A stretch of 64,000 bases of DNA, taken from contig NZ_UFUW01000001.1 of NCBI RefSeq assembly GCF_900460955.1, forward strand, positions 1,610,738 through 1,674,737, in the 5' to 3' direction. Under the pieces are notes generated by a model, which searched no databases, was not told the DNA's origin, and saw nothing but the letters and a program-made list of their open reading frames with translations. Origin of the DNA: Cardiobacterium valvarum (GTDB lineage: Bacteria > Pseudomonadota > Gammaproteobacteria > Cardiobacteriales > Cardiobacteriaceae). Position 1 is the stretch's first letter. Each line of letters starts with the position of its first letter. The position numbers and the translations under genes were made by a program. Shown one piece after another: positions 34,551 through 43,657 of the stretch.

Positions 34551-35914
34551 CCAACACGACCAATGCCGACATCCTCATCATCGACGACGAAACCGGCATC
34601 CTCGACACTCTCTCCGACATCCTCGGCGATGAAGGCTACACCACCTACACCGCTGCTAATGCCGCCGAAGCGCGCGAACAAAACCTGCAACACAAACCGC
34701 AACTCATCCTCCTTGACATCTGGATGCCCGATACCGACGGCATCAGTCTGCTGCGCGAATGGCAACAAAGCGGCAGCCTGCAATGCCCCGTCGTCATCAT
34801 GAGCGGGCACGGCACCATCGAAACCGCTGTTGAAGCCACCAAACTCGGCGCCTACGACTTCCTGGAAAAGCCGCTATCCAGCGCCAAACTGCTGCTCACC
34901 GTGCAGCGCGCCCTGCAAGCCCACAACCTGCAAACCCAAAATGCCGCACTCAAGGCCAAAATCAACCCGCCCGCCGAAATCATCGGCAAAAGCGTGCAAA
35001 CCCAGGCCCTGCGCCAGCGTGCCGCACAACTGGCCGAACAGAACATGCCCATCCTCATCCACGGCAACGCTGGCACCGGCAAACAGCACCTCGCCCGCCA
35101 CATCCACCAGAACAGCGTGCGCCGCGACACCCCCTTTATCAATACCAACCTCGCCGCCATCGACAGTAACGACATCCCCACCATCCTCCTCGGCGACCAT
35201 AAACGCCCCGGCCTCATCGCCCAGGCCGGCGACGGCACCCTCTACCTTGACGAAATCGGCAACCTGCGCGAAGACATCCAGACCACCCTGCAACACCTGC
35301 TCGAACACCACGAATACTATCCCGGTGACAACAGCGGGGCACGGCAAAGCCGGGCGCGCATCATCGCCGCCACCCGCCTGCCGCTGAACATCCTCAAAGA
35401 ACGCCTGAGCCCCGCCCTCTACGACCACATCACTATCGCCACCCTCGCCATCAGCCCGCTCGAAGCGCACAGCGAAGACGTGCCCGAACTGCTCGACTAC
35501 TACAGCCAGCAATACGCCGACACCGAACAACTGCCCTACCGCCACTTCAGCCTCGCCGCACAGAACCTGCTGCGCCAGCACAACTGGGCGGCGGGCAACA
35601 TCCGCGAACTGAAAAACCTGGTGCAGCGCCTGCTCGTGCATAGCGACGAACCGGAAATTGGCGCCGACGAAGCCAAAGCGGCTCTCATCCCGAATGAACA
35701 CAGCAACCCGGACAGTCTGTGGTCGCAAATCATCCCGAAAGACATGACACTGCGTGACGCACGCGAAGTCTTCGAGCGACAATACCTGCTCGAATACTTC
35801 CGTCAATGCGACGGCAACATCGCCAAACTCGCGGGCAAAGTGGGCATGGACCGCACCAACCTCTACCGCAAACTGCGCAGCCTGGGCATAGACCCGACCC
35901 ACAAACCCAAATAA
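34547..35914 (+). CDS. NtrX-like response regulator with degenerate sigma-54 activation domain
   Basis: A 455-residue regulator. The receiver domain has DD at 13-14, phospho-acceptor D57 in ILLDIWMPDTDG and K107-type residue in FLEKPLS. The AAA+ domain (about 145-375) has a changed Walker A, GNAGTGKQ at 173-180, a Walker B TLYLDEIGN, and TRLPLNILKERLSPALYDHI. The GAFTGA loop that touches sigma-54 is not present where expected; the sequence there reads DIPTILLGDHKRPGLIAQ. The C-terminus is a Fis-type helix-turn-helix (GNIAKLAGKVGMDRTNLYRKL). Loss of GAFTGA occurs in several NtrX proteins, which act as sigma-70-type regulators or repressors. A short terminator follows. Confidence 0.88.
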   Translation: MTNTTNADILIIDDETGILDTLSDILGDEGYTTYTAANAAEAREQNLQHKPQLILLDIWMPDTDGISLLREWQQSGSLQCPVVIMSGHGTIETAVEATKLGAYDFLEKPLSSAKLLLTVQRALQAHNLQTQNAALKAKINPPAEIIGKSVQTQALRQRAAQLAEQNMPILIHGNAGTGKQHLARHIHQNSVRRDTPFINTNLAAIDSNDIPTILLGDHKRPGLIAQAGDGTLYLDEIGNLREDIQTTLQHLLEHHEYYPGDNSGARQSRARIIAATRLPLNILKERLSPALYDHITIATLAISPLEAHSEDVPELLDYYSQQYADTEQLPYRHFSLAAQNLLRQHNWAAGNIRELKNLVQRLLVHSDEPEIGADEAKAALIPNEHSNPDSLWSQIIPKDMTLRDAREVFERQYLLEYFRQCDGNIAKLAGKVGMDRTNLYRKLRSLGIDPTHKPK

Positions 35915-35917
35915 GAC

Positions 35918-35944
35918 TCGCCGCCGACACAGGCGGCTTTCTCT
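35918..35944 (+). terminator. terminator after the ntrX-like gene
   Basis: GCCGCC / GGCGGC with a six-base loop, followed by TTTCTCTT. The stem is short, so this is moderate evidence. Confidence 0.6.
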
Positions 35945-35960
35945 TGCCGTTTACCTTTGC

Positions 35961-36113
35961 AGCGACAAAACCCAATAACCACGCCGCTTGGCAGGTTCAG
36001 TAACCACGCCGCTTGGCAGGTTCAGTAACCACGCCGCTTGGTGGGCCCAGTATTTACGCCGCTTGGCAGGCTCAGTAACTACGCCGCTTGGCGGACCCGG
36101 TATTTACGCCGCA
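35961..36113 (+). repeat. 25-bp tandem repeat array with leader (array A)
   Basis: A leader GCAGCGACAAAACCC (35961-35974) is followed by five contiguous 25-base units (35976-36100) and a partial sixth. Units start at 35976, 36001, 36026, 36051 and 36076 and read TAACCACGCCGCTTGGCAGG+TTCAG with small changes (TATTT for TAACC, GGGCC for AGGTT). ACGCCGCTTGG is invariant in all five. There are no spacers, so this is not a CRISPR array. Confidence 0.92.
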
Positions 36114-36299
36114 CATCTGCACATGAGGCTTTTCTTGCTATCCGGACATCCGGCGGCATATCCCGATCGATATAATGCGCGCCTCCTGTTTGGCGTGTAT
36201 ATTTTTATCTCTGCCTCTATTGGGCGATCCCGATAGATTTCATGCAGACATACCGCCGGAAGCCTATCGCACACGAGTAGAATTGGCGTAATTAACCAT
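36114..36299 (+). promoter_or_regulatory. probable promoter region of the galactofuranosyltransferase gene
   Basis: The base composition turns AT-rich here. A TATAAT at about 36170-36175 (ATCGATATAATGCGCG) is a good -10 candidate, without a clear -35 at the usual spacing. A GATCGATAT / CCGATAGAT partial symmetry surrounds it. The untranslated leader would be about 120 bases. Confidence 0.4.
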
Positions 36300-38216
36300 A
36301 TGAATGACATGAAAAAGCCACTATCACTACAACAGGAAAAGAACGGCATAAAAAAAGCTGCCTTACGAGCGGCAAACGCCGCAAAAAAACTCACAATCTC
36401 AACGAATACTTCCATGAATATCCTGCAAAACTTTATCTTTCCGGACTATAACCCGCTTGCACCCGCAGACATGTATTTCCGTGGCGACGATGCCGGCGTA
36501 TTCCTGCGCAATGAAAGCTGTCTGCAATGCAAAAAATACGGCCAATATACCTTTGATACTTACTTTAACGGCTTCATGCTCGATGCCTGGTCCGGCCGGG
36601 CAAAAATCGACAGCCTGCACGCCACCTTGCACGGCAAAGGTGCTTTCCAAATCCAATTCATCCTGGTGCGGCACAGCGATTATGCCCTGACGGAAAAAGC
36701 CGAGAACCATACCCGGCGGATTATCCTGACGCAGCACGTCACGCTGACCGAAACCGGCGTTTCTTTCCCGCTGGATAGCGCCCTCGCCTGGCAGGACGGC
36801 ATGCTCTATCTCGCCATCACCGCCCTGGAAGAAGACGCTCTTTTTTATGGCGGTGCCTATTGGACGGAGACCGCGCCGAGAAATCCGATCAAGCTGGGCA
36901 TGGTCATCACCCACTTCAACCGCAAAAACTATATCCTGCCCGCCATTGCAAGAATTAGCCACCATATTCTCGGCAATCCGCAATGGGCGGATAAAATCGC
37001 CCTGATCGTCGTTGATAACTCGCAAAACATTTCGGCGGAAGAGGCGGGATTGGCGCATGTCATTCCCAATCAGAATCTCGGCGGTAGCGGCGGATTCACG
37101 CGCGGTCTGCTGTATTTGCAAGATGCTGGGGATTTTACCCATTGCCTTTTTATGGACGATGACGCTTCCTGCGAAATTGAATCCATCCTGCGCAGCTATG
37201 TTTTGTTGCAATATATACAAGAATCCCGTTTTGCCATCGCGGGCGCCTTATTGCAAGAAAACTTTCCATCCATCCTGCATGAAAAAGGCGCCGTCTATCG
37301 CCATACCCTTAATCATGGCCTGCATCGTGGTCTGGATATCCGTGAGAAAGAAAATGTCATTGCCTCGGAAATTGGCGAGATGGCTGCCAATTTCGGCGCC
37401 TGGTGGTTTTTCGCCTTTAACATCCGCGATGTCGAAGTGTATCCCTATCCTTTCTTCGTGCGCGGCGACGACATCCTCTTCGGCATCAGCAACCGCTTCA
37501 ACATCCTCACCCTCAGCGGTATCGCCTGCTGGGGCGATGACTTCGCCATCAAGGAAAATCCGCTCACCCGCTATCTCGGCCTGCGCAGCACCCTGGTCTG
37601 CTCAATGCTCTTGGGCGATGTCTCCTGGCCGCACCTGTCGCTGACCTGCCTGCGTTGGTTTGCGGCGAGCGCCCTCTCCCATAACTACGCCTCCGCCGAA
37701 GCACTCCTGCTCGCCCTGGATGACGTATGCCGGGGGCCGGATACCTTCTTGCAGGACATGAGCGCCGCCAAGGTGCGCGAAAAAATAGCGCCCCTCACCG
37801 CGCAGGAAAAAATGACCCCGGTACGGCATGAAGATATCGGTGCCCAATTCGTCGGTATGCACGAAAGCTGCTGGCGCAAGCTGTGCCGCCTCCTCACCCT
37901 GAACGGTCTGCTCCTGCCTTCCTTCCTGCTCAAAGACGATACCGTCTGGCAGCGCAAAGGCTTCCGTGCTTCCTTCCGCGAAATTTTCCGCTTCAAGCGG
38001 GTCTATTACGAATACGAAAGCGGACATGTTGGCTATCTGGCGCATTACGACCGCAAACGTTTCTTTGCCCTGCTTTTCCGCCTGCTGGGCATGTTGCTGC
38101 GCAACGCACCACGCTACCGGCAACTGCGGCAGGAATACCGCACGCGCTTCCCGGCGATGACCTCGCGTGCCTTCTGGCAGACGGTGTACACCGACGACGA
38201 CAAAACACAGGGATAA
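36300..38216 (+). CDS. GlfT2-like galactofuranosyltransferase
   Basis: A 638-residue GT2-family enzyme resembling the bifunctional mycobacterial galactan polymerase GlfT2. It has an N-terminal jelly-roll-like domain (about 40-195), then the GT-A core: LGMVITHFNRKNYILPAI, IVVDNSQNIS, NQNLGGSGGFTRGL, and the metal-binding DDD in LFMDDDASCEIE (about residue 280). Later landmarks are FFVRGDDILFGI and CWGDDFAIKENP, matching the acceptor and base region. Donor is predicted to be UDP-galactofuranose, acceptor a cell-surface glycan. The start at 36300 gives a basic 38-residue leader before MNILQNFIFPDYNP; the ATG at 36414 is the alternative, and neither has a strong ribosome site. No UDP-galactopyranose mutase gene is nearby. 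Confidence 0.8.
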   Translation: MNDMKKPLSLQQEKNGIKKAALRAANAAKKLTISTNTSMNILQNFIFPDYNPLAPADMYFRGDDAGVFLRNESCLQCKKYGQYTFDTYFNGFMLDAWSGRAKIDSLHATLHGKGAFQIQFILVRHSDYALTEKAENHTRRIILTQHVTLTETGVSFPLDSALAWQDGMLYLAITALEEDALFYGGAYWTETAPRNPIKLGMVITHFNRKNYILPAIARISHHILGNPQWADKIALIVVDNSQNISAEEAGLAHVIPNQNLGGSGGFTRGLLYLQDAGDFTHCLFMDDDASCEIESILRSYVLLQYIQESRFAIAGALLQENFPSILHEKGAVYRHTLNHGLHRGLDIREKENVIASEIGEMAANFGAWWFFAFNIRDVEVYPYPFFVRGDDILFGISNRFNILTLSGIACWGDDFAIKENPLTRYLGLRSTLVCSMLLGDVSWPHLSLTCLRWFAASALSHNYASAEALLLALDDVCRGPDTFLQDMSAAKVREKIAPLTAQEKMTPVRHEDIGAQFVGMHESCWRKLCRLLTLNGLLLPSFLLKDDTVWQRKGFRASFREIFRFKRVYYEYESGHVGYLAHYDRKRFFALLFRLLGMLLRNAPRYRQLRQEYRTRFPAMTSRAFWQTVYTDDDKTQG

Positions 38217-38273
38217 TCCCGCCGGGACCGCCCGCCAGCGGGATACAATGGCGCATTTGCGAGGGTTTTCCCC

Positions 38274-38771
38274 ATGTCTGCTTTCTCCATCCGCCCCGCG
38301 ACTGCCGCCGATTTTCCTGCGATTGTCGCGATTTACAACAGCACGGTGGCGAGTCGCCAGTCCAATGCCGATTTGCAGCCGGTCACGGTTGCCGAGCGGC
38401 AGGCATGGTTTGCCGCGCACAGCGGCAACCGCCCGCTGTTTGTCGTCTGTGATGCGGACGGTGCGGTCTGCGCCTGGAGCAGTTTCAGCGATTTTTATCC
38501 GCGCACGGCGTATCACATCAGCGCGGAAATCAGCATTTATGTCGCGCCTGAGCGGCGTGGTATCGGTCTGGGCGGGCAGTTGCTCGATTTTATGCTGGAT
38601 GAAGCGCCTGCACTCGGCATCCGCAAGGTGCTGGCATTCATTTTTGCCCACAATGCGCCTAGTCTGGCGCTCTTCCGCGCACGTGGTTTTGCCGATTGGG
38701 GGCTGCTGCCACAGGTTTGCGATTTGCAGTCTTTTACCGCCGACATCGTCATTCTCGGCAAGTCCCTCTGA
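38274..38771 (+). CDS. GNAT-family N-acetyltransferase, phosphinothricin-acetyltransferase type
   Basis: A 165-residue acetyl-CoA-dependent enzyme. It opens with IRPATAADFPAIVAIYN, has the ISIYVAPERRGIGLGGQLLD cofactor loop (Q/R-x-x-G-x-G/A, residues about 88-107) and NAPSLALFRARGFADWG near the end. The opening and the YHISAEISIYV strand are those of the Pat/MnaT branch, which acetylates amino groups of small compounds such as methionine sulfoximine. The physiological substrate is not known. The gene follows the glycosyltransferase by 57 bases and precedes the efflux gene by 16. Confidence 0.82.
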   Translation: MSAFSIRPATAADFPAIVAIYNSTVASRQSNADLQPVTVAERQAWFAAHSGNRPLFVVCDADGAVCAWSSFSDFYPRTAYHISAEISIYVAPERRGIGLGGQLLDFMLDEAPALGIRKVLAFIFAHNAPSLALFRARGFADWGLLPQVCDLQSFTADIVILGKSL

Positions 38772-38787
38772 TTTTTAAGGATTCTTC

Positions 38788-39951
38788 ATGTCCCACGCTA
38801 AAAACAGCCGTCTTTTTCTCATCCTGCTGCTCGGCTCGCTCTCTGCCTTCGGGCCCTTTATCACCGACCTTTACCTGCCCGCGCTGCCGGGCATGGGCGA
38901 GTATTTCCACACCAGCGCCTCCATGGTGCAGCTGACGCTGACCACATCGATGATTGGCCTGGGTCTCGGCCAGCTCTTCATCGGCCCCATCAGCGATAAA
39001 TACGGACGCATCCGCCCGCTGATGGTGTCGCTTGCCATCTATATCGCCAGCACCCTGCTGATCGTCTTCACCCAGGATATTGAGGGGATGATCGTGCTGC
39101 GCGCCATTCAGGGCCTGTCGTCAGCAGGGAGCGTGGTGCTGTCGCGGGCGATTGCCGCCGATTTGTATCAGGGCGAGGAACTCAGCCGCTTTTTCGCCCT
39201 GCTGATGTCGGTGAACGGTATCGCGCCGATTGTTTCGCCGGTCTTCGGTGCGCTGCTGTTGCAGTTCACCAACTGGCGCGGCATTTTTGTGGTGCTGGTA
39301 CTGATCGGCGTGGTGCTGATGGCCTTCTGCCTGCGCCTGGAAGAAACCCATCCGCCGCAGAAACGCATGACCGGCTCGCTGCTATCCATTTTTACCGTGC
39401 TCGGCAAGATTCTTACCAACCGCACCTTCATGGGCTTCGCCGGCATTCAGGCGCTGATTATGGGCGTGCTGTTTGCCTACATCGCCTCGTCGTCGTTTAT
39501 CTTTCAAACGGCTTATGGCGTTGGCAAATTCGCCTATGGCCTCTGCTTTGGCCTGAACGGCGCGGCGCTGGTCGCCGGTGCGGCGCTGGCGCGCAAGATG
39601 CGGGTGCAGCGCGCGCTACGCTACGGCATCGGTGGTTTCGCCGCAGCAGCAGTGCTGGTCGCCCTGTTCCTGATCGCCCACGCGCCGCTGTGGCTGCTGG
39701 AAACCGGCCTGTTTCTGCTGCTATTCTGCATGGGCGGGGTCAATCCCGGCCTGTCCGCGCTGGCCATGTCCGCCGAGCGCCAATACGCAGGCAGCGCTTC
39801 CGCCTTCCTCGGCTTCTTCGGCTTCACTCTCGGCGGCGCGGTCTCGCCGCTGGTCGGCATCGGTAATATTTTCTATGCAACCGCGACCGCCATCACCGCC
39901 TGCGCCCTCCTCGCTGCCGCCCTCTACTGGCAAATGCGCGATAAGGCCTGA
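38788..39951 (+). CDS. Bcr/CflA-family multidrug efflux MFS transporter
   Basis: A 387-residue, 12-helix major-facilitator protein. It begins LLGSLSAFGPFITDLYLPALPGM, which is diagnostic of the Bcr/CflA drug:proton antiporter branch, followed by GLGLGQLFIGPISDKYGRIRPL (motif A) and the RAIQGLSSAGSVVLSRAIAAD segment (motif B). Substrates in E. coli are bicyclomycin, chloramphenicol and sulfathiazole. It has an AAGGA site. It lies between an acetyltransferase gene and dciA, with which it converges. Confidence 0.88.
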   Translation: MSHAKNSRLFLILLLGSLSAFGPFITDLYLPALPGMGEYFHTSASMVQLTLTTSMIGLGLGQLFIGPISDKYGRIRPLMVSLAIYIASTLLIVFTQDIEGMIVLRAIQGLSSAGSVVLSRAIAADLYQGEELSRFFALLMSVNGIAPIVSPVFGALLLQFTNWRGIFVVLVLIGVVLMAFCLRLEETHPPQKRMTGSLLSIFTVLGKILTNRTFMGFAGIQALIMGVLFAYIASSSFIFQTAYGVGKFAYGLCFGLNGAALVAGAALARKMRVQRALRYGIGGFAAAAVLVALFLIAHAPLWLLETGLFLLLFCMGGVNPGLSALAMSAERQYAGSASAFLGFFGFTLGGAVSPLVGIGNIFYATATAITACALLAAALYWQMRDKA

Positions 39952-39952
39952 A

Positions 39953-40360
39953 TCAGCGCAGTTCGTTAATAAACGCACTAATCACCGCATCGGCTTCTTC
40001 CATCGTGTAATCATGACGCTGATGCAAGCGGATGGGCGCAGGCAAGCGGCGCTGCTGCGCCCAGATGTCGGGGCGGACGGTGACGCTCAGTTGCGGCGGA
40101 TGCGGCAGCTTTTGTGCGAGGACGTTTTGGATTTCACTAAGCAGGAAGCGCAAACGGGTGCCATCACTGCCGTTTGCCACCCACAATTGCCAGCGCAGCC
40201 CTTCCACACTGCCGAGCAGCACGCGATCGCGCCACATTGCCGGCAGACAGGTATCAAGCAGTTGCCGGTAGCGTGCCGCCTGCTCGCTGCCCGCATCAAG
40301 CTGCAGCTGACGCAAGATGTTTCTCAAATGCCGTTGCGGCTGGGTGAAATGTTTTTTCAT
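39953..40360 (-). CDS. dciA: DciA-like helicase-loading protein (DUF721)
   Basis: A 135-residue basic protein. DciA (DUF721) loads DnaB at the origin in most bacteria that lack DnaC/DnaI. The N-terminal 100 residues have the family layout: QRHLRNILRQ, a central pair of strands (VLLGSVEGLRWQLWVANGSDGTRLRFLL) and the PPQLSVTVRPD strand. Position supports it: DUF721 genes sit divergent to or near secA in Pseudomonas and relatives, and here the gene is divergent from secA. The C-terminal tail is short. It ends one base after the stop of the convergent MFS gene. Confidence 0.72.
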   Translation of the reverse strand: MKKHFTQPQRHLRNILRQLQLDAGSEQAARYRQLLDTCLPAMWRDRVLLGSVEGLRWQLWVANGSDGTRLRFLLSEIQNVLAQKLPHPPQLSVTVRPDIWAQQRRLPAPIRLHQRHDYTMEEADAVISAFINELR

Positions 40361-40510
40361 GGCAGGCCTTGATTCTCACGCGGTGCGGACGCATATCGCG
40401 AACGTTAGGCGTGTCATCATATCAAGGTCATGCTGCCACCGTTTACGGTATGATGCGCGCTGTCTTGCCGCCCGTTTGGCGCGGCGCAACCCTTTAGAAA
40501 GGATGGAACG

Positions 40511-43228
40511 ATGCTTAACAATATCGCCGCAAAAATTTTTGGCTCCCGTAATGAACGCCTGATCAAGCAGTACCGCAAAACAGTCAGCAAAATCAATGCG
40601 TTCGAACCACAGATGCAGGCACTGGATGATGACGCGCTGAAAGCAAAAACCGTCGAATTCCGCGAGCGCCTGGGCAAGGGCGAAACGCTGGACCAGCTCC
40701 TGCCCGAAGCGTTTGCCGTGGTGCGCGAAGCGAGCCAGCGTGTACTCGGCTTGCGCCATTACGACGTACAGATGATCGGCGGTATCGTCCTGCATCAGGG
40801 CAAAATTGCGGAAATGCGCACCGGTGAAGGGAAAACACTGGTAGCGACGCTGGCGGTGTATTTGAACGCACTTTCCGGCAAAGGCGTACACGTCGTTACC
40901 GTCAACGACTACCTCGCCCGCCGCGACGGCGAAGAACTGGGCGAGCTTTACGGCTTTCTCGGCCTCTCGACCGGCATCATCATTGCCGGCATGTCGCAGG
41001 AAGACAAACAGGCGGCGTACCGCAGCGATATTACCTACGGCACCAATAACGAATTCGGCTTTGACTACCTGCGCACCAACATGGCGCTCTCCCCGGAAGA
41101 CCGCTTGCAACGCGAGCTGAATTTCGCCATCGTGGACGAAGTGGACTCCATCCTCATCGACGAAGCGCGCACCCCGCTCATTATCTCCGGCGCGGCTGAT
41201 ATGGATACCGAGCTCTATCAAAAACTCAATGTCCTCGTGCCGGAACTCGAACCACAAAAAGAAAAAGACGGCCCGGGCGATTTCAGTATCGACGAAAAAA
41301 CCAAGCAGGTCGGCCTCACCGAAAGCGGTCACGACCACCTTGAAACGCTGCTGGTCGAGCGCGGTATCCTCAGTGCTGACGAAAGCCTCTACGACCAGAA
41401 AAACCTCGGCATCTTCCACCACCTGAACGCCTGCCTGCGCGCACACCACCTCTACCACAAAGATGTGGACTACATCATCCGCAACGACGAAGTCGTCATC
41501 GTTGACGAATTCACCGGCCGCACCATGGAGGGCCGCCGCTGGTCGGACGGCTTGCACCAGGCAATCGAAATCAAAGAAGGCGTGCCAATCAAACAAGAAA
41601 CGCAGACGCTCGCTTCCATCACCTACCAAAACTTCTTCCGCCTCTACACCAAGTTGGCGGGCATGACCGGTACCGCTGATACCGAAGCCTTTGAATTCCA
41701 GGACATCTACGGCCTCGAAACCGTTGTCATCCCTACCAACCGTCCCGTACAGCGCCAAGACTACACCGATCTTATCTACCTCAACCAAAAGGGCAAATAC
41801 GACGCTATCGCCGAAGACGTGCGCGCCTGTCAGGAAAAAGGCCAGCCGGTACTGCTCGGCACCGCTTCCATCGAAACCTCCGAACTCGTCTCCGGCCTGC
41901 TCAGCAAACTCGGCATTGAGCACAACGTGCTGAACGCCAAACAGCACGCGCGCGAAGCAGAAATCATCGCCCAGGCGGGCCGCCCCGGACAAGTGACAAT
42001 CGCCACCAACATGGCCGGACGCGGTACCGACATCGTCCTCGGCGGCAGCCTGCGCGCCGAGCTGAACGCACTAGGTAAAGACGCCAGCGAAGAACAAAAA
42101 CAGGCGGTGCGCGACGAATGGCAGGCGCGCCATGACGCCGTGGTTGCCGCCGGCGGTTTGCACGTTATCGGCGCTGAACGCCACGAATCACGCCGCATCG
42201 ACAACCAGCTGCGCGGCCGATCCGGCCGTCAGGGCGACCCCGGTTCCAGCCGCTTCTACGTCGCCCTCGACGACAACCTCGTGCGCATCTTCGCCGGCGA
42301 ACGCATGGCCTCCATGATGGCGCGTCTCGGCATGGGCGAAAACGAAGCCATCGAATCGCGCATGGTCTCCAAGCAAATCGAAGGCGCGCAACGTAAAGTC
42401 GAAGCGCACAACTTCGACTCGCGCAAAAACCTGCTCGAATACGACAACGTGGCTAACGAACAGCGCAAAGTCATCTACACCCAGCGCGCCGCCATCATGG
42501 ATGCCGAAAGTATCGCCGACATGATTGCCAACATGCGCGTCAGCGTCATTGACAGCCTCGCTGGTCGCTACATCAGCGACGAACAGGTGCGGCAAACCTG
42601 GGATCTGGACGGTCTCGAAGCGGCCCTCCTGCAACAATTCGGTATTGGCAAAGACGCGGTGGACATCAAAGGCCACTGGCTTGAAGCCAAGCCAAACATG
42701 ACCGCGCAGGAAATCAAGGACGGCTTGGTCGAATTCCTGAATGCCGTGCAGGCGGACAAAGAAGCACAAGTCGGGGCGGACATCATGCGCCGCGTCGAAA
42801 AATACGTCGCCCTGCAAACCATTGACACCCAATGGAAACAGCACCTGCAAACCATGGATATGCTGCGCCAGGCCATCTGGCTGCGTTCGCGCGCGCAAAA
42901 AGACCCGAAGCGCGAGTATCAGCGCGAGTCCTTCGAGCTCTTCCAGGACCTGCTGCAAAACATCCAGCTGGAAATCGTGCGCGTCCTCGCTCATATCCAG
43001 TTCCAGCAACAAAACGCTGCTGACGAAGCCGACGCCATGCAGCAACATGCGCGTGAAGAGCACGACGCCGAACTCGCCCACGCCCATTATCAGGGCGGTA
43101 GCGACGGCAGTGACGCCGCACCCATACCCAACCCGACCCAAGAACAACTGGCGCGCGTCGGCCGTAACGGCCTCTGCCCCTGCGGCTCCGGCAAGCGGGT
43201 CAAAGACTGCCACGGCAAGCTCGCCTAA
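40511..43228 (+). CDS. secA: preprotein translocase ATPase SecA
   Basis: The 905-residue motor that drives proteins through SecYEG (E. coli 901). It has MRTGEGKTLVATL (Walker A, about residue 100), VDEVDSILIDEARTPL (Walker B), LAGMTGTADTEAFEF, NMAGRGTDIVLGG and the C-terminal zinc ligands in CPCGSGKRVKDCHG, which bind SecB. A strong AAAGGA site precedes the ATG. mutT begins at the last base of the stop codon (TAATG), as in the secA-mutT order of E. coli. Confidence 0.97.
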   Translation: MLNNIAAKIFGSRNERLIKQYRKTVSKINAFEPQMQALDDDALKAKTVEFRERLGKGETLDQLLPEAFAVVREASQRVLGLRHYDVQMIGGIVLHQGKIAEMRTGEGKTLVATLAVYLNALSGKGVHVVTVNDYLARRDGEELGELYGFLGLSTGIIIAGMSQEDKQAAYRSDITYGTNNEFGFDYLRTNMALSPEDRLQRELNFAIVDEVDSILIDEARTPLIISGAADMDTELYQKLNVLVPELEPQKEKDGPGDFSIDEKTKQVGLTESGHDHLETLLVERGILSADESLYDQKNLGIFHHLNACLRAHHLYHKDVDYIIRNDEVVIVDEFTGRTMEGRRWSDGLHQAIEIKEGVPIKQETQTLASITYQNFFRLYTKLAGMTGTADTEAFEFQDIYGLETVVIPTNRPVQRQDYTDLIYLNQKGKYDAIAEDVRACQEKGQPVLLGTASIETSELVSGLLSKLGIEHNVLNAKQHAREAEIIAQAGRPGQVTIATNMAGRGTDIVLGGSLRAELNALGKDASEEQKQAVRDEWQARHDAVVAAGGLHVIGAERHESRRIDNQLRGRSGRQGDPGSSRFYVALDDNLVRIFAGERMASMMARLGMGENEAIESRMVSKQIEGAQRKVEAHNFDSRKNLLEYDNVANEQRKVIYTQRAAIMDAESIADMIANMRVSVIDSLAGRYISDEQVRQTWDLDGLEAALLQQFGIGKDAVDIKGHWLEAKPNMTAQEIKDGLVEFLNAVQADKEAQVGADIMRRVEKYVALQTIDTQWKQHLQTMDMLRQAIWLRSRAQKDPKREYQRESFELFQDLLQNIQLEIVRVLAHIQFQQQNAADEADAMQQHAREEHDAELAHAHYQGGSDGSDAAPIPNPTQEQLARVGRNGLCPCGSGKRVKDCHGKLA

Positions 43229-43626
43229 TGATCGCACCCATCGCTGTCGTCGCGGCCATCATCGAAAACCGCGACAGTCAACTGCTCATCGCCGAACGCC
43301 CGCCCAACAAAAACTGGGCGGGTTACTGGGAATTTCCCGGCGGTAAGATTGAAGCAGGCGAAAGCCACGAAGCTGCACTCATCCGTGAACTGCGCGAAGA
43401 ACTTGGCCTTGACCTCTCCGGCGTCCCGCTCAGGCACTACTACCACGGCGTACGCGGCGCAGAAATCAGCATTGATTTCTACCACTGCCGCCCGACCAGC
43501 GACCTCCAGCCACAAAGCCTCGAAGGACAACGCTGGCGCTGGGTGGCACGTGCCGACCTCGGCAGCTACCGCTTCCCCGAACCAAACACTGTCGTCCTGC
43601 AAAAACTGATGTACAACGATACCTGA
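43228..43626 (+). CDS. mutT: 8-oxo-dGTP diphosphatase MutT
   Basis: A 132-residue Nudix hydrolase that clears 8-oxo-dGTP from the nucleotide pool and so prevents A:T to C:G transversions. The Nudix box runs from residue 38 (GGKIEAGESHEAALI, then RELREELGL), with all consensus glutamates present. The start overlaps the secA stop by one base. The C-terminal end is intact and a terminator follows. Confidence 0.92.
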   Translation: MIAPIAVVAAIIENRDSQLLIAERPPNKNWAGYWEFPGGKIEAGESHEAALIRELREELGLDLSGVPLRHYYHGVRGAEISIDFYHCRPTSDLQPQSLEGQRWRWVARADLGSYRFPEPNTVVLQKLMYNDT

Positions 43627-43628
43627 CA

Positions 43629-43657
43629 AAAAAGCCCGCGATGCGGGACTTTCGTTT
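43629..43657 (+). terminator. terminator after mutT
   Basis: CCCGC / GCGGG with a three-base loop, flanked by AAAAAAG and ACTTTCGTTTT, directly after the mutT stop. Confidence 0.7.

Noticed and set aside
35961..36113. CRISPR array.
   Set aside because: Units are contiguous with no spacers, and no cas gene is in the window.
40376..41992. 538-residue leftward frame opposite secA.
   Set aside because: Antisense shadow of secA codon bias; no start context and no recognisable domain.
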